Both the position numbers and the translations under genes were made by a program. A DNA stretch of 64,000 nucleotides from Clostridioides sp. ES-S-0010-02 (GTDB lineage: Bacteria > Bacillota > Clostridia > Peptostreptococcales > Peptostreptococcaceae). The stretch spans positions 2,969,317 to 3,033,316 of the forward strand of contig CP067345.1 in assembly GCA_020641055.1 (NCBI GenBank), read 5' to 3'. Positions 52,149-62,648 of the stretch are shown piece after piece. Within the stretch, counting starts at the first letter, position 1; the number at the start of each line of letters is the position of its first letter. The notes beneath the pieces were generated by a model that saw nothing but the letters and a program-made list of their open reading frames with translations, made no database searches and had not been told where the DNA came from.

Positions 52149-53200
52149 TTTTTCTCTCCTTCCAATATGCTCTCATATAAGCCTATAACATCTTCTAGGG
52201 CTTTTTGTGTGTCATCAAAATTTACAATTTTATTGTACTTATATTTTTCCACTGAATGCATATAAAGTGGGTCGTAATATTCTATAAGATATTTTTTTAC
52301 AAGCTCTTCATATTTACCTGATTCTAATAAATCAATATATCCATCTACTTCTTTATGACCCAATCTTTTTCTGAATTTATTTATACACTCTTTTAAAACC
52401 AATATATTATCTTCACCTTTACCATAAATATAATCTCTACAAAGCCTATTGACTCTATTATCAATATCACATTCCAGTAGTATATGATACCCATCTCGTA
52501 TCATTGCATCGAAGATTTCATTAGGAACTATGACACTTCCAACTCGCTTACTTTCACTTTCAACAAATATATAATCCTTCTTTGAGAAAAATATACTTTC
52601 AAATAAATTAGTTTCAAAGTTCTTTTGAGATGGTGGCTTCTCATCAAATGTTATAAAACCAAAGGTTGAACCACTATTTTTAGCTATACCTTCTAAATCT
52701 AATACATCTATTTCTTTTTTCTTCAATAAATGCAATAAATCAGTCTTTCCTGAACCAGTTAATCCATGCACAGATATAAAATTCTTTGTATTCATTATAT
52801 TTCTTAAGTAATCCAATACAAAGTTTCTGTAAGCCTTATATCCACCTTCAAGTTGATAAACATTTACACCTAATGATGACAATACATTTACTATACTTCC
52901 ACTTCTCATTCCGCCTCTTGCACAATATATGACGATATTATCATAATTTGCTGCAAGCTCTGCTGCCTGTAAATATATATCCTTTAGCTTATATGATACA
53001 TAATCAAATCCTTTTTGTATTGCTTCATGTTTTCCCTGCATCTTATAAATAGTTCCGACTTCATTATGCTCATTGTTTTTAAAAAGAGGCATATTAAAAG
53101 CATTTAATATATGGTCTTCTTCATATTCCCCTTCTGTTCTTACATCTACAAAAACTACTTTTTCTAGCTTAAGTGCTTTTTCTATTTCTATAACTGACAA
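52142..53200 (-). CDS. mnmH: tRNA 2-selenouridine synthase (MnmH/SelU)
   Basis: 352 residues. Rhodanese domain (5-130) with the catalytic Cys93 in IYCARGGMRSG, and a P-loop domain with GLTGSGKT at 146-153. It replaces sulfur by selenium at the wobble 2-thiouridine of tRNA for Lys, Glu and Gln, using selenophosphate, through a geranylated intermediate. Its presence implies that selenophosphate is made; C. difficile is a known selenium user. It begins two bases after ftsK. Confidence 0.92.
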   Translation of the reverse strand: MSVIEIEKALKLEKVVFVDVRTEGEYEEDHILNAFNMPLFKNNEHNEVGTIYKMQGKHEAIQKGFDYVSYKLKDIYLQAAELAANYDNIVIYCARGGMRSGSIVNVLSSLGVNVYQLEGGYKAYRNFVLDYLRNIMNTKNFISVHGLTGSGKTDLLHLLKKKEIDVLDLEGIAKNSGSTFGFITFDEKPPSQKNFETNLFESIFFSKKDYIFVESESKRVGSVIVPNEIFDAMIRDGYHILLECDIDNRVNRLCRDYIYGKGEDNILVLKECINKFRKRLGHKEVDGYIDLLESGKYEELVKKYLIEYYDPLYMHSVEKYKYNKIVNFDDTQKALEDVIGLYESILEGEKKC

Positions 53201-53202
53201 TT

Positions 53203-55614
53203 CTATTCACCTTCTAAATTCTGCAAATCTTGTTTGCTTATTAGTACCTTTCTCGGTTTGCTTCCCTCGCTAGCTCCAATTATACCTCTTTCTTCCATAG
53301 AGTCAATAAGTCTAGCCGCTCTATTAAATCCTATTTTAAATCTTCTTTGCAACATAGAAGCAGATGCTTGACCACTATCTACAACAAATTCTATTGCCTC
53401 ACTTAAAAATTCATCCTCATCACTAGATTTTGATGTGTTAACTTTAGATATAGTTTCAATTATATCTTCCTCATACTTTATTCCATCCTTAACTTGGTCT
53501 TTTACAAAATCAATTACTCTTTCTGACTCACTTTCTGATATAAATGCACCTTGAAGTCTAACTGGTTTTGCCGCTCCAAGTGGGTAAAATAGCATATCAC
53601 CTTTACCTAAAAGTTTCTCTGCTCCACCCATATCAAGTATTGTTCTTGAATCAGTTTGAGATGACACTGCAAATGCTATTCTAGATGGTATATTAGCTTT
53701 TATAACACCCGTTATGACATCAACAGATGGTCTTTGTGTAGCTACAATCAAGTGCATTCCAGCAGCTCTGGCCATCTGAGCTAGTCTACAAATATAATCC
53801 TCTACATCATTTGCGCTTGCCATCATTAAATCTGCTAACTCATCTATTATTATTACTATTTTAGGTAATTTTTCCTCTGATTTTTCATTATAACTTGTTA
53901 CATCTTTTACTTGAGCATCTGCAAATAATTTATATCTTCTATTCATTTCTGTCACTGCCCAGTTTAAAGCATTAGCAGCTTTTTTAGGGTCTGTAACTAC
54001 AGGTATCAGAAGATGTGGTATTCCATTATAATTTGCAAGTTCAACTACCTTTGGGTCTATTAAAAGTAATTTTACTTCATCAGGGTTTGCCTTATATAAT
54101 ATACTACTTATCAAAGTGTTTACACAGACACTCTTCCCTGAACCTGTAGAACCAGCTATAAGTAAATGTGGCATCTTACCTATATCTCCAATTATAATTT
54201 TACCTGCTACATCTTTTCCAAGTCCCATTGCAAGAGGTGAATCAAAATTATTAAACTCTTCACTTTCTAGAACTTCTCTTACTCCAACCATTTGAGCTTC
54301 CTCATTTGGAACCTCTATTCCAATTGCACTTTTCCCAGGGATTGGTGCTTCAATTCTTATACTTTTAGCTGCTAAACTCAAAGCTATATCATCAGTTAAG
54401 TTTACAATTTTACTTACTTTAACCCCTGGACTTGGTTGTATCTCATATCTTGTTATAGTCGGACCAACTGTAACTTGATTAATCTTTGCTTCCACTCCAA
54501 AATCTGAAAGTGTCTTTTCTAAAAGAGAGGCATTTTTTAAAACCTTCTTTTTGCCATTTTCATCAGATTTTTTATTTACTTTATTTAAAAGTTCAACACC
54601 AGGTTTTTTATAATTTGAATAGTCTTCATTATTTGACTCTGATACAATGCTTATTGGTTGAGTTTTTTCTACAGCTAAATTAGATTTGCTTATATCAACT
54701 TTCTTTTCTGGTTTAGTCTCTACAACTGAATTTTCATTTGTAGCTTTCTGTAACTCTTTTAAAACATCTAGTTCTGGCATACTTTGAGTTCCTTCTAATA
54801 TTTCTAAATATTCATCTTCTGCCTTGTTAAAACCAACTATTTTAATAGTTTTATCGTCTACACCATCACCATTTTCTTCTTCTAAATATTCATCTTCTTC
54901 ATCTTCATTGTCACGACCTTTTGACATTAGCCCTTTAAAAAATCCAGGCTTCTTGTTTACAGTAGTATCATCCACTTCATCAGTTATCATATCTATTGCA
55001 GATTTTTTCATATTTGAAATTTTATCTTTAAAAGTTAAATTACTGTCTTTTGATGCTTTAGATTTTGACTTTGCATTTGATACCAAGTCTTTTATAGAAA
55101 TATTAAATATAAACATTATAGAAAGTATAAGAGCAAATATACTTATTAGCCATCCACCTGCTATACCAAATATTTTACTCATATAATACGCAATGGTTGT
55201 TGCTATTAAACCACTACCTTGTCCACTTACACCCAATTTCATAACATCATCAAACATATTACCTTTTAGTGGGCTATCTACAGGAAGAGTTCCTGCATTT
55301 AACAATCCATAAAATACAAAAATAAATAAAATAATTATGTAGTATAATTTAGTCTTTCTCAGTCTATATATATATTCATTTCCATCAAAAAATCCTAGAA
55401 GTCCTGTTATAATTACTATAAATGGTATTGCTATGGAAAGTCCTCCAAATAATCCTTTAAAGAGATTTTGCATTATCACAGGTATCCATCCCATAGAATT
55501 AGAATTTAAACTATATAATAAAAATACACCTATAAATATGGTTATCAAATTATGATATTCTGCATTAAAGCTTAAGGTATTTACCTTCTTTTTTTTCTTC
55601 TTTTTCGTGGCCAT
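53203..55614 (-). CDS. ftsK: DNA translocase FtsK/SpoIIIE
   Basis: 803 residues from the ATG at 55614 (AAGGAG upstream). Four N-terminal membrane helices (25-170), a charged linker with acidic runs (220-330), then the motor with Walker [13 protein letters not shown], Walker [13 protein letters not shown], and a C-terminal gamma winged helix ([23 protein letters not shown]) that reads KOPS/SRS sequences. It pumps chromosome through the septum in division or into the forespore. First gene of the ftsK-mnmH-rimO-pgsA unit. Confidence 0.95.
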   Translation of the reverse strand: MATKKKKKKKVNTLSFNAEYHNLITIFIGVFLLYSLNSNSMGWIPVIMQNLFKGLFGGLSIAIPFIVIITGLLGFFDGNEYIYRLRKTKLYYIIILFIFVFYGLLNAGTLPVDSPLKGNMFDDVMKLGVSGQGSGLIATTIAYYMSKIFGIAGGWLISIFALILSIMFIFNISIKDLVSNAKSKSKASKDSNLTFKDKISNMKKSAIDMITDEVDDTTVNKKPGFFKGLMSKGRDNEDEEDEYLEEENGDGVDDKTIKIVGFNKAEDEYLEILEGTQSMPELDVLKELQKATNENSVVETKPEKKVDISKSNLAVEKTQPISIVSESNNEDYSNYKKPGVELLNKVNKKSDENGKKKVLKNASLLEKTLSDFGVEAKINQVTVGPTITRYEIQPSPGVKVSKIVNLTDDIALSLAAKSIRIEAPIPGKSAIGIEVPNEEAQMVGVREVLESEEFNNFDSPLAMGLGKDVAGKIIIGDIGKMPHLLIAGSTGSGKSVCVNTLISSILYKANPDEVKLLLIDPKVVELANYNGIPHLLIPVVTDPKKAANALNWAVTEMNRRYKLFADAQVKDVTSYNEKSEEKLPKIVIIIDELADLMMASANDVEDYICRLAQMARAAGMHLIVATQRPSVDVITGVIKANIPSRIAFAVSSQTDSRTILDMGGAEKLLGKGDMLFYPLGAAKPVRLQGAFISESESERVIDFVKDQVKDGIKYEEDIIETISKVNTSKSSDEDEFLSEAIEFVVDSGQASASMLQRRFKIGFNRAARLIDSMEERGIIGASEGSKPRKVLISKQDLQNLEGE

Positions 55615-55736
55615 TAATATCACTCCTTATTTTTAGCAAGTTTTACCCCTTCATAGCAAAAAGTGCTAATGCCTTAACACTAACACTCCTACTTTATTAC
55701 ATCATTATATCATAAATTTTATTATTTAAACAAATT

Positions 55737-56471
55737 TTAATCATTATTTTTTTCTTCTTCTGACTCTTTTATAAGCTCTTTTAATTTTTTAATAGCATCT
55801 TTTAATCCACCAACTTCATCTATAAGCCCATAATCTACAGCTTCTTTTCCTATTAGAACACTACCCACATCACTTATAAGCTCATCTTTCTCATGCATAA
55901 GTTTATCAAGTATATCTCTTTCGATATTAGATGTTCTTATGATAAATTGAATTATTCTCTCTTGCATCTTTTTAAAATACTCGAAAGTTTCATTTATACC
56001 TATTACAAGTCCAGTTGTTCTTACAGGATGTATAATCATTGTTGCAGTTGGAGCTATAAATGAGTAATCACCAGCAGTAGCAAGAGGAACACCTATACTA
56101 TGACTTCCCCCTAATACAAGAGTAACTACTTTTTTGGATGTACTATTTAAAAGTTCTGCAATAGCTAGACCTGCCTCAATATCTCCTCCAACAGTATTTA
56201 AAACAACTAGTACTCCTTTAACATCATTACTTTCTTCAATTGAATAAAGCATTGGAATTATATGTTCATACTTCGTAGCTTTTTTCTGAGGATTTCCTAT
56301 AAAATGACCTTCAATTTCTCCAATTATAGTTATACATTGGGTATCTTTAGGAGGCTGAGGAGGCATCTCACTAGTGCCAAATTGTTTTATACATTCTCTT
56401 TCCTCACAGCTAGAATCTCTTCTACAATTATCTTTATCAAATGTTTCATTATCATCTTTATAATCTTTCAT
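55737..56471 (-). CDS. ClpP/TepA-like serine protease
   Basis: 244 residues. ClpP/crotonase fold with EGHFIGNPQKKATKYEHIIP, VLVVLNTVGGDIEAGLAIAELL, then LGGSHSIGVPLATAGDYSFIAPTATMIIHP, where the Ser of GGSHSIG is the likely nucleophile, and VGSVLIGKEAVDYGLIDEVGG near the end. It resembles B. subtilis TepA (YmfB), found next to spoIIIE in the same order. No signal peptide; a Cys- and charge-rich first 40 residues. Reported family roles are protein export and spore protein turnover. Confidence 0.82.
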   Translation of the reverse strand: MKDYKDDNETFDKDNCRRDSSCEERECIKQFGTSEMPPQPPKDTQCITIIGEIEGHFIGNPQKKATKYEHIIPMLYSIEESNDVKGVLVVLNTVGGDIEAGLAIAELLNSTSKKVVTLVLGGSHSIGVPLATAGDYSFIAPTATMIIHPVRTTGLVIGINETFEYFKKMQERIIQFIIRTSNIERDILDKLMHEKDELISDVGSVLIGKEAVDYGLIDEVGGLKDAIKKLKELIKESEEEKNND

Positions 56472-56582
56472 AAAAAAACTCCTATCAAAATATATTTAAC
56501 TTAGTTTTACCAAATAAATCAAATATATTAAGATATAAGCAAAATTATTAAATTTTGAATAAAAGTAATTGTATTACGATTC

Positions 56583-57806
56583 TTATTTTACATAAAATTG
56601 TTGGTGTATTGCATGTACTGCTGTATGCATATCTTCTTCACTAACTAAACAAGATATAGTCATATTTGAATCTGATGTTTGTAAAAGAGATACTCCTGCT
56701 TTTGATAACCCTCTAACTACTTTTGACATGATACCAGACATTTCATCAGCTATTCTTGAACATATCAATGTTACTTTAGCACAATCTCTATTTACTTCAT
56801 AATCTAATTCAAATTTATCTAGTATTTCTTTTAATTCTTTTATATCAGCATCTTCAATAACAAAGGCTTTTTCTGATATAAAGAAATTTATCATATCTAT
56901 ATTTATAAGTTTCTTTTCTATTTCATTTAATACTTCTGTAAACACTTCTTCTGCTGATTTAATCTTAACTTGAGCAACACTATCTTTATTTGCAACAGCA
57001 ACTTTAAGGTCTTTTTCTTGTTCATATTCTATATTTTGTTCTAAATGCTTACATAAAGAACCTATTTTTGTACCTTCAAAAGTTGGATTCATTGTATTTT
57101 TTATTGCTAGAGTTATATTTCCACTTTTAGCCAACTGTACTGCTCTTGGATGTATTACCTTAGCTCCTTTATCTGCCATTTGAAATACTTCTTCATAATC
57201 TATAAAACTCAATACTTTAGCATTTGGTTCTACTCTAGGGTCTGCAGTCATTATACCATCTACATCAGTGTAAATTTCAACTGTCTCACATTCTAAAGAT
57301 TTACCAATAGCAACTGCTGATGTATCACTTCCACCTCTTCCAAGAGTCGTTACTTCACCATCATCTGTTACACCTTGAAATCCAGCTATAACAACAACTT
57401 TACCATCATCTAATGCTCTTTTTACCTTTTTAGGGTTTATATATTTTATTTTTGCATTAGAATACTCATCACTTGTAATTATACCTGCTTGTTGACCAGT
57501 AAAGAAAACAGATTCTATACCTTTTGCATTTAATAAATTAGCAAGAACTGTCCCTGATATTATTTCACCACAAGACATTATTAAATCAAGTTCTCTTTTA
57601 TTTGGTTCGTCATTTACTGAATTACATAGATTTATAAGTGTATCTGTGGCATATGGAGCTCCCTTTCTACCCATTGCTGAAACTACTAATACTAATTGTA
57701 ACTCTTCATCATTATCTCTGTATGCTTTTACTATTTTACATACTTCATTCATTTTTTCATATGATTCTACTGATGTCCCACCAAACTTTTGCACTAAAAT
57801 ACTCAT
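56583..57806 (-). CDS. Aspartate kinase
   Basis: 407 residues. Catalytic domain with VQKFGGTSVESYEKM, VVSAMGRKGAPYATDTL, GRGGSDTSAVAI and ECETVEIYTDVDGIMTADPR, then two C-terminal ACT domains (from ~265) for allosteric control by lysine, threonine or meso-DAP. It makes aspartyl phosphate, the entry to lysine, DAP, methionine and threonine. It sits where dapG is in B. subtilis (pnp-ylxY-mlpA-ymxH...dapG), so dapG is the likely orthologue. Confidence 0.92.
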   Translation of the reverse strand: MSILVQKFGGTSVESYEKMNEVCKIVKAYRDNDEELQLVLVVSAMGRKGAPYATDTLINLCNSVNDEPNKRELDLIMSCGEIISGTVLANLLNAKGIESVFFTGQQAGIITSDEYSNAKIKYINPKKVKRALDDGKVVVIAGFQGVTDDGEVTTLGRGGSDTSAVAIGKSLECETVEIYTDVDGIMTADPRVEPNAKVLSFIDYEEVFQMADKGAKVIHPRAVQLAKSGNITLAIKNTMNPTFEGTKIGSLCKHLEQNIEYEQEKDLKVAVANKDSVAQVKIKSAEEVFTEVLNEIEKKLINIDMINFFISEKAFVIEDADIKELKEILDKFELDYEVNRDCAKVTLICSRIADEMSGIMSKVVRGLSKAGVSLLQTSDSNMTISCLVSEEDMHTAVHAIHQQFYVK

Positions 57807-57815
57807 TTTTTCCTC

Positions 57816-58061
57816 CTAAATATATCCCTCATATTCTATAATTATCATATCATTGCCTATTTTTTTTACATTTCTCCATGGAACTTCTAAAAATGACTTA
57901 TCTTTTCTTCTGGCAAAAAAGCCTTTTTCTTTTGGAATTAAAAGCGCCAATATCCCGCCTGTAGTTTCATCTAGTATAAGGTCACACTCTCCAATAACTC
58001 CTAATCTTTCTCCTGTGACTAAGTTAACTATTTCCTTACCTGCTATTTCAGATAAATTCAT
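57816..58061 (-). CDS. YlmC/YmxH family PRC-barrel protein
   Basis: 81 residues; single PRC-barrel-like domain with EIAGKEIVNLVTGERLGVIG, DLILDETTGGILALLIP and WRNVKKIGNDMIIIEY. Such proteins are sporulation-linked in Bacilli and Clostridia (YlmC/YmxH), role unclear. It is between the M16 peptidase and aspartokinase genes, as ymxH is in B. subtilis. Confidence 0.88.
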   Translation of the reverse strand: MNLSEIAGKEIVNLVTGERLGVIGECDLILDETTGGILALLIPKEKGFFARRKDKSFLEVPWRNVKKIGNDMIIIEYEGYI

Positions 58062-58095
58062 ATTTTATACCTCCAGAGATTTACTTTTTAAGATA

Positions 58096-59343
58096 TTAAT
58101 CCAAGTGCAGAATATCTTCTACATCTCTTCCCACTATACATGTACCAATATTTTCTATATTGAATACCTTATCAACAACTTTTTTTACTGAATTAATATC
58201 AACATTATTTATACATTCAAGTATTTCATCTGTAGTTTTTACTTTTTTACTCAATAACATAGATTTACCAGTAGACATCATTCTACTGCTAGTACTTTCT
58301 AAATCCAATATATAATTACCTTTTAGTTGCTCCTTACTTTCAAATATTTCTTTTTCTGTAAGATAATTTTTTCTTATATTTTCAATTTCTTCTTTTATTA
58401 AATTATAAACATCTTGTAAATTTTCTGTACTCATACTTGCAAATATACCCAATTCACCACATTTTCTGTATAGTGTTTGTGATGAATATATTGAATATAC
58501 TAACCCTTTTTCCTCCCTTATCTTCTGAAAAAGTCTTGAGCTTATACTTCCACCAAAAATATTGTTTACCACTGCCATTGAATAAACTTCATCATCATTT
58601 TCAAATGGAATACCTTTTAAACACATAGCCAAATTTACCTGTTCAGTATCTTTATTTTTTGATATAAAACAAGGATTAAACGTAGCCTCAGTTACGTCTA
58701 TATTTAAATTTCTCTTTTTCCAGTTTCCAAATTTAGATTTAAGTTTATCTACCATATCATCAAAGTCAAAGTTTCCAACTATAGAAATGACTGCATTATT
58801 TGGAATATAATATTTGTTTAAGTACTCTAACATAGATTCCTTAGTTATATTGTATAGAGAATCTTTTGTCCCAATTATATTCATCCCTAAACCATCATTA
58901 GCATATATATTTTCGACTAATAAATCATAAGATAAATCGTCTGGAGAATCTTCATACATCTTAAGTTCCTCCAGTATTATAAGTCTTTCCTTATCTATAT
59001 CATTTTTATCAAATCTAGAATTTAGTATCATATCACTTAATACATCTATTCCTGTATCTATATGCTCATCTATTAATTTTACATAATAACATGTACATTC
59101 TTTACTTGTAAATGCATTGATTTGCCCACCTAAATTGTCAATTGTGCTAGCAATCTCTTTTGAGGTTCTATTTTTGGTTCCTTTAAACATCATATGTTCT
59201 ATAAAATGAGAAGTTCCACTTACCTCTTCTTCTTCTATTCTAGACCCTGCATTTATCCAAATACCTAATGTTATTGACTTTAGATATGGTATTTCTTCAC
59301 CAATTATTGTAAGCCCATTTTCCAGTATTTTTGTCTTATACAT
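58096..59343 (-). CDS. M16 family zinc metallopeptidase (MlpA/YmxG-like)
   Basis: 415 residues. Inverted zinc motif HFIEHMMFKGT (HxxEH), with the distal Glu in a LEELKMYEDSPDDL helix, and the C-terminal M16_C domain. It is in the place of mlpA/ymxG in B. subtilis. Homologues degrade peptides, and B. subtilis MlpA affects protease production. The 34-base gap to the PRC-barrel gene implies one operon. Confidence 0.9.
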   Translation of the reverse strand: MYKTKILENGLTIIGEEIPYLKSITLGIWINAGSRIEEEEVSGTSHFIEHMMFKGTKNRTSKEIASTIDNLGGQINAFTSKECTCYYVKLIDEHIDTGIDVLSDMILNSRFDKNDIDKERLIILEELKMYEDSPDDLSYDLLVENIYANDGLGMNIIGTKDSLYNITKESMLEYLNKYYIPNNAVISIVGNFDFDDMVDKLKSKFGNWKKRNLNIDVTEATFNPCFISKNKDTEQVNLAMCLKGIPFENDDEVYSMAVVNNIFGGSISSRLFQKIREEKGLVYSIYSSQTLYRKCGELGIFASMSTENLQDVYNLIKEEIENIRKNYLTEKEIFESKEQLKGNYILDLESTSSRMMSTGKSMLLSKKVKTTDEILECINNVDINSVKKVVDKVFNIENIGTCIVGRDVEDILHLD

Positions 59344-59499
59344 TACATTCTCCTAAAAATTTATTCTTTATTTTACATTGGATTATTGAAAACACTATGT
59401 TCTAATTCTATTTATTTTTATATGTATTACATTATAAGTCAGTCTTTTAATTAATTCAACTACAACTTATACAATCTTAATCAAATTTTTATACTTTGT

Positions 59500-60243
59500 C
59501 TACTTAAATACATCACTAAGTTTACCTGGTTTTAATCCTTTTTCTCTTACAATTGCTATAATATCATCAATACATTTTGTCGTTGCATCAGTTGGATGCA
59601 TTAAGATTATACTACTATCTTTAATATCTTTTTTCTTCATTCTATCTATAATTACTTCTGGTTGATCTTTATATTTCCAGTCTATAGTATCAGCATCCCA
59701 TTTAATTGAAGTATATCCTAATTCTTTAGCTGCCTTCACGGTTTCTGCTCCAAAAGAACCTGCTGGAGCTTGAAAAAACTTAGTCTTTTCATTTATAATT
59801 TCTTCAATTATCTTTTTAGAGGTTTCTATTTGTTTGTAGTTATCTTCATATGATAGTGTCGAATAATCTAAGTGTTTGTATCCATGATTTCCTATTTCAT
59901 GTCCTTGTTTCTTTATCTTCAATAATTCATCTTTGTTTTTTTCTGCCCACTTCCCAGTTACATTAAAAGTAATTTTTACATTCTCTTTTTTGAGAGTTTC
60001 TAAAATAGATTCTATGTACTCTGTTTCCCATCCAAGGTCTACGTTGCATGTTAATGCAACGTAGCCACTTTTATCTTTTGTGCCTCTCTCATATGGTAAA
60101 TCTACTCCATTAAATAAGTTGAAAACGGGCTTATTGTTAAACAATTTTAATACCATTACCCCTCCTGACAATCCTAATAATATCACTAAAATTAGTATTA
60201 TAATTTTTTTGAGCTTACTCTTATTAAGTACCATCATTATCAT
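59500..60243 (-). CDS. Polysaccharide deacetylase-family protein (YlxY-like)
   Basis: 247 residues. A membrane helix at ~14-34 anchors it; the NodB domain follows with VALTCNVDLGWETEYI (in place of the usual TFDDGP), HEIGNHGYKHLDYS (metal His-x4-His), QAPAGSFGAE (R-x-P-x-G-like) and IKWDADTIDW, SSIILMHPTD. The first motif keeps one Asp of two. By position it is the orthologue of B. subtilis ylxY between pnp and mlpA. Activity on peptidoglycan is uncertain because of the altered first motif. Confidence 0.82.
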   Translation of the reverse strand: MIMMVLNKSKLKKIIILILVILLGLSGGVMVLKLFNNKPVFNLFNGVDLPYERGTKDKSGYVALTCNVDLGWETEYIESILETLKKENVKITFNVTGKWAEKNKDELLKIKKQGHEIGNHGYKHLDYSTLSYEDNYKQIETSKKIIEEIINEKTKFFQAPAGSFGAETVKAAKELGYTSIKWDADTIDWKYKDQPEVIIDRMKKKDIKDSSIILMHPTDATTKCIDDIIAIVREKGLKPGKLSDVFK

Positions 60244-60494
60244 TAAAACTCCCCCTAATTATGTACAAATTGTTTCTTATTTAATACTATTAAAGGAAAG
60301 CTCTATTTATGCACTAAATATAACATAAACCTTTCTCTGTATATCAATAAAAAATTATCTTAAAAATCTCTTAACTAAACCTCTATTATTAAAAAAATTT
60401 TAAATTAGCTATTTATTTTTCCTATTATTTTAGAATTTCCTATAGTACTTCCTTCCATTACCTTTAATATAAGAGGACATAATACATTTTATAT
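60244..60494. other. Intergenic region upstream of the deacetylase gene
   Basis: About 250 bases without a coding frame that carries an SD. Promoter-like AT-rich sequence only; the MarR/MFS operon terminator follows at 60495. Confidence 0.35.
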
Positions 60495-60530
60495 AAAAAG
60501 CCTCTGTTAGCAAAAGTAACATAGGCTTTT
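60495..60530 (-). terminator. Terminator of the marR-MFS operon
   Basis: On the minus strand AAAAGCCTATGTTA pairs with TAACAGAGGCTTTT, with one mismatch and an inner 8-base loop, then T residues follow. It lies about 100 bases after the MFS gene; a direct repeat TTTAATTTCATA (60528-60540, 60549-60560) sits in between. Confidence 0.75.
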
Positions 60531-60627
60531 AATTTCATATTCAAAAGTTTAATTTCATACTTGAAAATTTATTATAATAACTAGAACATGTTTATGTAAT
60601 TGTGCTTTTAAAATCTACAAATCAGCT

Positions 60628-62028
60628 TTAGTTTGTTGATTTCTTTAAACTTTTTCTTTCTATAAAAAAGAAAGCCACTAAAAGCTGAACTACTGCAACA
60701 ATTGAAATACAAATAAATGCAACATCCATTCCAAATACATTTGCTGTAGCATTTGTCATACCTCGTGATGTTACTGTAGCAGTTGTCATTACTGCAACAA
60801 AAACTGCTGAGCCAATAGCACCAGCTATTGTACGCAATGAAGTAAGTAATGCTGTTCCGTGAGCAATATTTTTTTCACCAAGCACACTCATTCCCCAGGT
60901 AACAATAGGCATCATAATTAATCCAATAGCTATCAGACGTATAATATAAAAAGCAGAGATATACAATACTGAAGTATCTTCTCCTACAAAAGATACACCA
61001 AGACAACTTATTGCCAAGAATATACTTCCACATACAACTAGCTTTCGTATTCCAAACCTATCATAAAATCTACCTGCAAAAGGACTTATAAGTGCCATTA
61101 CAAGAGAACCTGGCATCATAATGAGACCACACTTAGTTGCTGAAAATCCTCTTACTGTCTGGATATATATTGGAATTAAAGTGGAACCTGCCATCATTAC
61201 AACATATAAAAGCATACTTATAATTACAGCAAGTCTATAACTTTTATTTTTAAGAATACGAAGTTCTAGAAATGGCTCTTTTGAGTGAATCTGACGTAAA
61301 GAAAATACTATAATTGATACTATCCCTACAAATAATGGTAAAGCAATATTTATACTAAAAAACTCAGTTGTCCCAATATTCCCAAGCCCAAGTAAAAGAC
61401 CACTAAATCCTACTGCACATAAAATCATAGAAAACGTATCAAATGATTGTTTTTTTGTCTCTATTACATTTTGTAACACTCTAGATGCTATAATAATATC
61501 AATAATACTTATAACTAAAGAAAACCAAAAAATAGCTTGCCAATTAAAAATATCAATGACAATTCCTGCTAGAGTTGGAGCAAATATTGGAGCAGCACCA
61601 GCAGCCAAACCATATATACCCATTATAGAGCCCATTTGCTCTGCAGGATAAATTGTTAAAATTATTACTTGTGTCATGGATAGCAACACTCCATTCCCCA
61701 TTGCTTGCAATATACGCCCAAACAAAAGGGGTGTAAATGAAGATGCACTAGCAGAAAGCAACAATCCTACAGCAAAAAGACTCATAGCACTAATGAAAAG
61801 TGGTTTTGTTGGAAATCTCCTAATCAAAAATGCAGTGGCAGGAACCATAATTCCCATAGCAAGCGTATATGCACTAGTAAGCCATTGAGCTGTTGTGGCT
61901 GATATATTTAAATCCCCCATCATAACTGGCAATGCAGTAGTAAGAGATGTCTGAAGTAATGAGCCAACTATAGATCCAATCAATAGTACAGCAAAAATCA
62001 TATTTCTAGATTGCTTATTTAAATTCAT
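60628..62028 (-). CDS. MFS drug-efflux transporter, DHA2 (EmrB/QacA) type
   Basis: 466 residues with about 14 membrane helices, the DHA2 layout. Motif C-like GAAPIFAPTLAG and a WLTSAYTLAMGIMVPATAF first loop typical of EmrB/QacA are present. By family it exports cationic or hydrophobic drugs with proton exchange; the substrate is unknown. The marR gene lies 47 bases upstream on the same strand, so the pump is probably induced when MarR is released. Confidence 0.88.
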   Translation of the reverse strand: MNLNKQSRNMIFAVLLIGSIVGSLLQTSLTTALPVMMGDLNISATTAQWLTSAYTLAMGIMVPATAFLIRRFPTKPLFISAMSLFAVGLLLSASASSFTPLLFGRILQAMGNGVLLSMTQVIILTIYPAEQMGSIMGIYGLAAGAAPIFAPTLAGIVIDIFNWQAIFWFSLVISIIDIIIASRVLQNVIETKKQSFDTFSMILCAVGFSGLLLGLGNIGTTEFFSINIALPLFVGIVSIIVFSLRQIHSKEPFLELRILKNKSYRLAVIISMLLYVVMMAGSTLIPIYIQTVRGFSATKCGLIMMPGSLVMALISPFAGRFYDRFGIRKLVVCGSIFLAISCLGVSFVGEDTSVLYISAFYIIRLIAIGLIMMPIVTWGMSVLGEKNIAHGTALLTSLRTIAGAIGSAVFVAVMTTATVTSRGMTNATANVFGMDVAFICISIVAVVQLLVAFFFIERKSLKKSTN

Positions 62029-62075
62029 GTCTTTACCTTCTTTCTGTTTTTATTAGCAACACTTAAGAAATATCT

Positions 62076-62501
62076 CTATTTTTTATCTTCAAAAAACTTT
62101 ATAATCTTTTTTTGAATACGTATGTAAGCAATAGCATCTTCTGGACCTAGTGCTTTTAAAAATTCAACTGTATACTCTAAAAATTCTTTTTCATTTATTT
62201 TCTGCTGTTGTATTCCCTTAGGCATTAATTGAACTAGTGTCTGTCTACCATTTTGTGGGTCAACACAGCGTTCAATCATTTCCTTTGATTCTAATTGATT
62301 AAGAATAGCAGACATTCTAGCAGTACTAACATTCATAGTACTACTTATTTCTTTTGGATTTACTTTTTTATTATTTTTAGATAAATAACCCAATACAAAT
62401 TTTTCACCACTTTGTATATCTGCAATTTTATCTTTATGCGGTATTTTTACCATCAACGTCTTAACCTTTCCAAGTTCAAGTGCTAATTTCATATAGTCCA
62501 C
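62076..62501 (-). CDS. MarR-family regulator of the efflux operon
   Basis: 141 residues from GTG at 62501, seven bases after AAGGAGGTG; an ATG two bases earlier is out of frame. Winged helix at ~45-105 with KKVNPKEISSTMNVSTARMS, AILNQLESKEMIERCVDPQN and GRQTLVQLMPKG. It precedes the MFS gene and has a palindrome 17 bases upstream of its start, so it likely represses itself and the pump until a drug binds. Confidence 0.88.
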   Translation of the reverse strand: MDYMKLALELGKVKTLMVKIPHKDKIADIQSGEKFVLGYLSKNNKKVNPKEISSTMNVSTARMSAILNQLESKEMIERCVDPQNGRQTLVQLMPKGIQQQKINEKEFLEYTVEFLKALGPEDAIAYIRIQKKIIKFFEDKK

Positions 62502-62517
62502 ATTATCACCTCCTTAA

Positions 62518-62536
62518 TTGCTAATACTATTAGTAA
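62518..62536. promoter_or_regulatory. Inverted-repeat operator upstream of the marR-MFS operon
   Basis: TTGCTAATACTATTAGTAA has arms TT-G-CTAAT and ATTAG-T-AA around ACT, with one mismatch. It lies directly upstream of the SD (62509-62515), in the expected place for a MarR-type autoregulatory operator. A half-site ATTAGCAATA lies at 62599-62608. Confidence 0.6.
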
Positions 62537-62607
62537 TTTACCATATGTTGTAAATAAAATCAATATTAACACGATATTTAATAGTCATTATCATATTAGC
62601 AATAAAA

Positions 62608-62635
62608 AAAGCAAAACCCTAGGATTTTGCCTTTA
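62608..62635 (-). terminator. Terminator of pnp
   Basis: On the minus strand GGCAAAATCC-TA-GGGTTTTGC forms a nine-pair stem with a G-T pair, followed by TTTTTTTATTG. It lies 14 bases after the pnp stop. Confidence 0.85.
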
Positions 62636-62648
62636 ATTATTTAATATA

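Noticed and set aside
54824-55186. 120-codon plus-strand frame opposite ftsK
   Set aside because: Shadow of the acidic, low-complexity linker of ftsK; no start signal.
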